Assembly: GCA_051745565.1 (NCBI GenBank)
Contig: JBNJEF010000010.1
Location: 1 to 17,580, forward strand
Reading direction: 5' to 3'
Origin: SKVL01 sp051745565
GTDB lineage: Bacteria; Patescibacteriota; Minisyncoccia; Phycocordibacterales; CSBR16-193
Length of the DNA stretch: 17,580 nucleotides
Shown: positions 14,883-17,580 of the stretch, piece after piece
How the letters are laid out: every line of letters starts with the position of its first letter
Position numbering within the stretch: position 1 is the stretch's first letter
The notes under the pieces: model-generated
Database searches by the model: none
What the model was told of the DNA's origin: nothing
What the model saw: only the letters and a program-made list of their open reading frames with translations
Translations under genes and position numbers: made by a program

Positions 14883-15530
14883 ATGGAAGAATCAAATAAC
14901 GAAGATCTGATATATCATTTAGAAAATAACACCGGAGTACTGACCCCGGAAATAAAGGAGGCCTTCAAGGTCATAGACAGGAAGGACTTTGTTGATGAGG
15001 ATTATGCTATTGAAGCATATAATGACTACCCCCTGCCTATAGGTTACGGGCAAACGATCTCTCAGCCAACGGTGGTTGCTGTGATGCTTGACTTGCTTTC
15101 TCCGAAAAAGGGGGACAGGGTTTTAGATGTGGGGTGTGGTTCCGGTTGGACCACGGCTCTTTTAGGTTTCCTTGTCGGTGAAGAGGGGGAGGTAGTGGGC
15201 GTTGATGTAATAGAAGAATTTGTTGAGCTTACCAGAAACCGCTTATCTTCTTACAGAGAAAAGGTTCCGAATGTGGCGGTTTTCCATGCCTCTGAAGAGA
15301 GTGCTGTATATTCGGAAGAATTTGACAAAATAATGGTCAACGCTTCCTTCTCGGGGCTTTTTGATATTCCCGAGAATATGAAGAAGGCTCTCAAAGAAGG
15401 CGGGAGGATGGTTGCACCCGTTGCCAATGATCTTATGGTTTTCATTAAAAAGAACAGTGAACTAAAAGAAGAAAGACGTTTACCGCAAACGGTGTCTTTT
15501 GTTCCGTATGTTAATTTAAAAGATCTTTAA
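14883..15530 (+). CDS. pcm: Protein-L-isoaspartate O-methyltransferase
   Basis: This enzyme uses S-adenosylmethionine to methylate isoaspartyl residues in damaged proteins and starts their repair. The ATG at 14883 gives 215 residues and is 10 nt after AAGGTGG (14866-14872); a TTG at 14874 would be too close to that site. The family hallmark GQTISQP is at 56-62, and SAM motif I LDVGCGSG at 81-88. GVDVIEEFVELTR supplies the acidic residue binding the ribose, and MKKALKEGGRMVAPV is the late motif. The region is complete and of usual length. The udg gene follows 25 nt after the stop and is likely co-transcribed. Confidence 0.9.
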   Translation: MEESNNEDLIYHLENNTGVLTPEIKEAFKVIDRKDFVDEDYAIEAYNDYPLPIGYGQTISQPTVVAVMLDLLSPKKGDRVLDVGCGSGWTTALLGFLVGEEGEVVGVDVIEEFVELTRNRLSSYREKVPNVAVFHASEESAVYSEEFDKIMVNASFSGLFDIPENMKKALKEGGRMVAPVANDLMVFIKKNSELKEERRLPQTVSFVPYVNLKDL

Positions 15531-15555
15531 ATAGGTGGAGGACAAATCAAAAAAA

Positions 15556-16143
15556 ATGAGAGAGATAAGGGATGAGGTTTGGAATCTGACCGCATCCCCG
15601 CTTTATGAAGAGCGCCTTAAGAATGAGGTTTATCCCGTATTGGGCGAGGGGAGCCATGATGCGGACATCATGTTCATAGGCGAGGCACCCGGAAAAAATG
15701 AAGCTGAACAGGGGCGCCCTTTTTGTGGAGCCTCCGGAAGAGTATTGGATGAGCTTTTGGAGCACATAGGCGTTAAAAGAGACGCTGTTTATATAACCAA
15801 TGTTGTGAAGGATAGACCCCCTTCTAACAGGGACCCTTCACTTGCAGAGATAGAAATATATTCTCCTTTTTTGGACCGTCAGATTAATGTTTTAAAACCT
15901 AAGGTTATCGCCACCTTGGGTCGGCATGCCATGGTATACATACTTGATCGTTACGGGGCGGAGAGGGTTAAAACCACCATAAGTGAAGCGCACGGGAAGA
16001 AGTTCAAAGGAAGATTATCTTATGGAGAATTATTGATCGTGCCACTTTTTCATCCGGCCGTTGCCGTTTATGATGCTTCCAAAAAAGATGATCTGAAAAA
16101 AGATTTTGAAATTCTAAAAAAGATAACTGTGGCCGAGAAATAA
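15556..16143 (+). CDS. Uracil-DNA glycosylase, family-4-like, without Fe-S cysteines
   Basis: It removes uracil from DNA to start base-excision repair. The ATG at 15556 gives 195 residues; GTG at 15535 is in frame but would lie inside the only ribosome-site-like sequence (GGTGGAGG, 15534-15541). Family motifs are DIMFIGEAPGKNEAEQGRPF (GEAPG at 42-46), TNVVKDRPPSNRDP and LFHPAVAVY (H166). Family 4 normally binds a [4Fe-4S] cluster with four cysteines; here the aligned positions are L11, S14, D86 and Y102, so the cluster should be absent. The only cysteine is C57 in PFCGASG. Sequences of this kind are, from memory, usual in Patescibacteria. It lies 25 nt after pcm. Confidence 0.88.
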   Translation: MREIRDEVWNLTASPLYEERLKNEVYPVLGEGSHDADIMFIGEAPGKNEAEQGRPFCGASGRVLDELLEHIGVKRDAVYITNVVKDRPPSNRDPSLAEIEIYSPFLDRQINVLKPKVIATLGRHAMVYILDRYGAERVKTTISEAHGKKFKGRLSYGELLIVPLFHPAVAVYDASKKDDLKKDFEILKKITVAEK

Positions 16144-16170
16144 GATCTCATTTTTAAGGTTTTGTTTTTT

Positions 16171-16176
16171 TATAAT
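16171..16176 (+). promoter_or_regulatory. Candidate -10 element for alaS
   Basis: A perfect TATAAT follows a T-rich stretch and lies 18 nt before the alaS ATG. Transcription from it would give a very short leader of about 12 nt. No convincing -35 is seen. Confidence 0.35.
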
Positions 16177-16194
16177 TCTGATAAAATAATTATT

Positions 16195-17580
16195 ATGCTT
16201 TCATCCGAAATAAGAAAAAGGTTTTTGGACTTTTTTAGTGAGCGAGGCCATGCTGTTATACCGTCGGCTTCCTTGATACCGGAAAATGATCCGTCAGTGC
16301 TTTTTACAACGGCCGGTATGCAACCATTGGCTCCCTATCTTTTAGGAGAGGATCATCCCAAGGGGAAAAGACTGGTTAATGTTCAGAAGTGTGTAAGAAC
16401 GAACGATATTGAAGAAGTTGGTGACCCTACTCATCTTACTTTTTTTGAGATGATGGGTAATTGGTCTCTTGGCGACTATTTTAAAAAAGAAGCACTTGAG
16501 TGGAGTTTTGAACTTTTGACCTCAAAAGAAGAGGGCTTTGGACTTGATCCCGAGCGTCTTTATGTAACGGTTTTTGAGGGCGATGATAATGCCCCCCGCG
16601 ATGAAGAGGCTGCTGAGATATGGAAAAAGATAGGTGTCAGAGAGTCACGCATATTCTTTAGGCCGGCGTCAGAGAATTGGTGGAGTCCGGGGGATAACGG
16701 TCCTTGTGGTCCGGATTCGGAAATGTTCTACGACCTCTCTCCTCAAGGGTTAGGGGAGTTGACAGAAAAAGAGTTTGAGCAGGCCGATGAGAGGGCTGAT
16801 GTTGTTGAGATATGGAATGATGTTTTTATGCAGTACAGAAAAGAAGACGGAAAAGTGGTTGCTCCTTTGGATCAAAAGAATGTAGATACGGGTGCCGGAT
16901 TGGAAAGAGTTACTACGGTTTTACAAAATAAAAGGTCTGTTTTTGAGACGGATCTTTTTGCTTCGGTCTTGGCTAAAATAAAAGAATACGACCCTAATAT
17001 AGATGAGCGTTCCAGGAATATAATATCTGACCATGTGAGGTCTGCCACCTTTATGATGTCTGACGGAGCCAGGCCTTCCAACACCGATCAGGGGTATGTT
17101 GTTCGTAGATTGCTTCGCCGTGCTTACCGAATGGCATCAAAAAATATGGGAGAAGATGAAGCGGCTTTGTTAATGGAAGATGTTACGGATCAGATAAAAA
17201 AGGATTATGCTTCTGTTTACCCGGAAGTGGGGACCGGTCATGAAGAAACAAAAGAAGAGATAAAAAAAGAGATCTCAAGATTCAGAGAGGCTTTAAAAGA
17301 AGGTCTTAAACGTTTTGAAAAGATATCAAGTAAAGATAAAGAAATATCAGGACAGGATGCTTTTCTGTTGTTTTCAACTTATGGCTTTCCTATAGATATG
17401 ACAGTTGATCTGGCCGAAGAAAAAGGAATGAAAGTCGATGTAGGTGGTTTTAATGGTGCATATGAAGAACATCGAGAAAGGTCAAGACAGGGAACATCCG
17501 GGAAGTTCAAAGGCGGTTTGGCCGGAACAGGTGAAGAGGAGGTAAAATATCATACCGCCACTCATCTACTACTTTCGGCT
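16195..17580 (+). CDS. alaS: Alanyl-tRNA synthetase, N-terminal part (cut by the right edge)
   Basis: This class II synthetase charges tRNA-Ala in the cytoplasm. The first 462 residues are in the window, with no stop before the edge. Class II motifs are clear: FTTAGMQPLAPYLLG, VQKCVRTNDIEEVG, HLTFFEMMGNWSLGDYFKKEA and the motif 3 region NVDTGAGLERVTTVLQ. The tRNA-recognition domain continues with RPSNTDQGYVVRRLLRRA. The editing domain begins with HTATHLL (H453, H457), which binds zinc in this family. The ATG is preceded by an AT-rich leader without Shine-Dalgarno. The length of the C-terminal part cannot be judged. Confidence 0.96.
   Translation, partial: MLSSEIRKRFLDFFSERGHAVIPSASLIPENDPSVLFTTAGMQPLAPYLLGEDHPKGKRLVNVQKCVRTNDIEEVGDPTHLTFFEMMGNWSLGDYFKKEALEWSFELLTSKEEGFGLDPERLYVTVFEGDDNAPRDEEAAEIWKKIGVRESRIFFRPASENWWSPGDNGPCGPDSEMFYDLSPQGLGELTEKEFEQADERADVVEIWNDVFMQYRKEDGKVVAPLDQKNVDTGAGLERVTTVLQNKRSVFETDLFASVLAKIKEYDPNIDERSRNIISDHVRSATFMMSDGARPSNTDQGYVVRRLLRRAYRMASKNMGEDEAALLMEDVTDQIKKDYASVYPEVGTGHEETKEEIKKEISRFREALKEGLKRFEKISSKDKEISGQDAFLLFSTYGFPIDMTVDLAEEKGMKVDVGGFNGAYEEHRERSRQGTSGKFKGGLAGTGEEEVKYHTATHLLLSA

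Overview
The window looks like a chromosomal segment of an ultra-small Patescibacteria (Candidate Phyla Radiation) bacterium, most likely of the Parcubacteria/Paceibacteria group. This is inferred from gene content recognised from memory: a family-4 uracil-DNA glycosylase without Fe-S cysteines, a sigma-region-4/HARE-HTH regulator, a DUF8128-like membrane protein, a DUF7282-like acidic membrane protein, and a short protein of a type seen in Parcubacteria. TAG, TAA and TGA are all used as stops, so the standard bacterial code (not the TGA=Gly code) applies. All confident genes lie on the + strand, most have AT-rich upstream regions without a clear Shine-Dalgarno, and there are no insertion sequences, CRISPR arrays or phage genes.

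Layout. 1-183: tRNA-Glu(CUC) with encoded CCA and its own terminator. 311-2701: a 796-residue tandem fusion of two D-Ala-D-Ala ligase modules. 2845-3447: an isolated cassette encoding a 200-residue protein of unknown function, with a strong Shine-Dalgarno and a long hairpin terminator. 3628-7077: a leucyl-tRNA synthetase of 1149 residues, about 360 longer than expected because the CP1 editing domain carries two insertions, one Ham1/RdgB-like and one NUDIX. 7252-10669: a likely operon of a sigma4/HARE regulator, a DUF8128-like membrane protein and the MltG transglycosylase. 10810-12743: mnmA and a 1-nt-overlapping ATP-cone/Mrr-like nuclease. 12849-14052: two small membrane proteins. 14082-16143: a short-chain dehydrogenase, a protein-isoaspartate methyltransferase and the uracil-DNA glycosylase. 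16195 to the right edge: the N-terminal 462 residues of alanyl-tRNA synthetase.

How it fits together. Most genes are housekeeping: translation (tRNA-Glu, leuS, mnmA, alaS), cell wall (ddl fusion, mltG), and repair or turnover (udg, pcm). The novelty is in protein architecture rather than in a mobile system. The two nucleotide-hydrolase-like folds embedded in the LeuRS editing domain are the most striking feature, followed by the double Ddl, whose halves depart from the canonical active site at different positions. Domain calls come from reading motifs by eye, with no database search.
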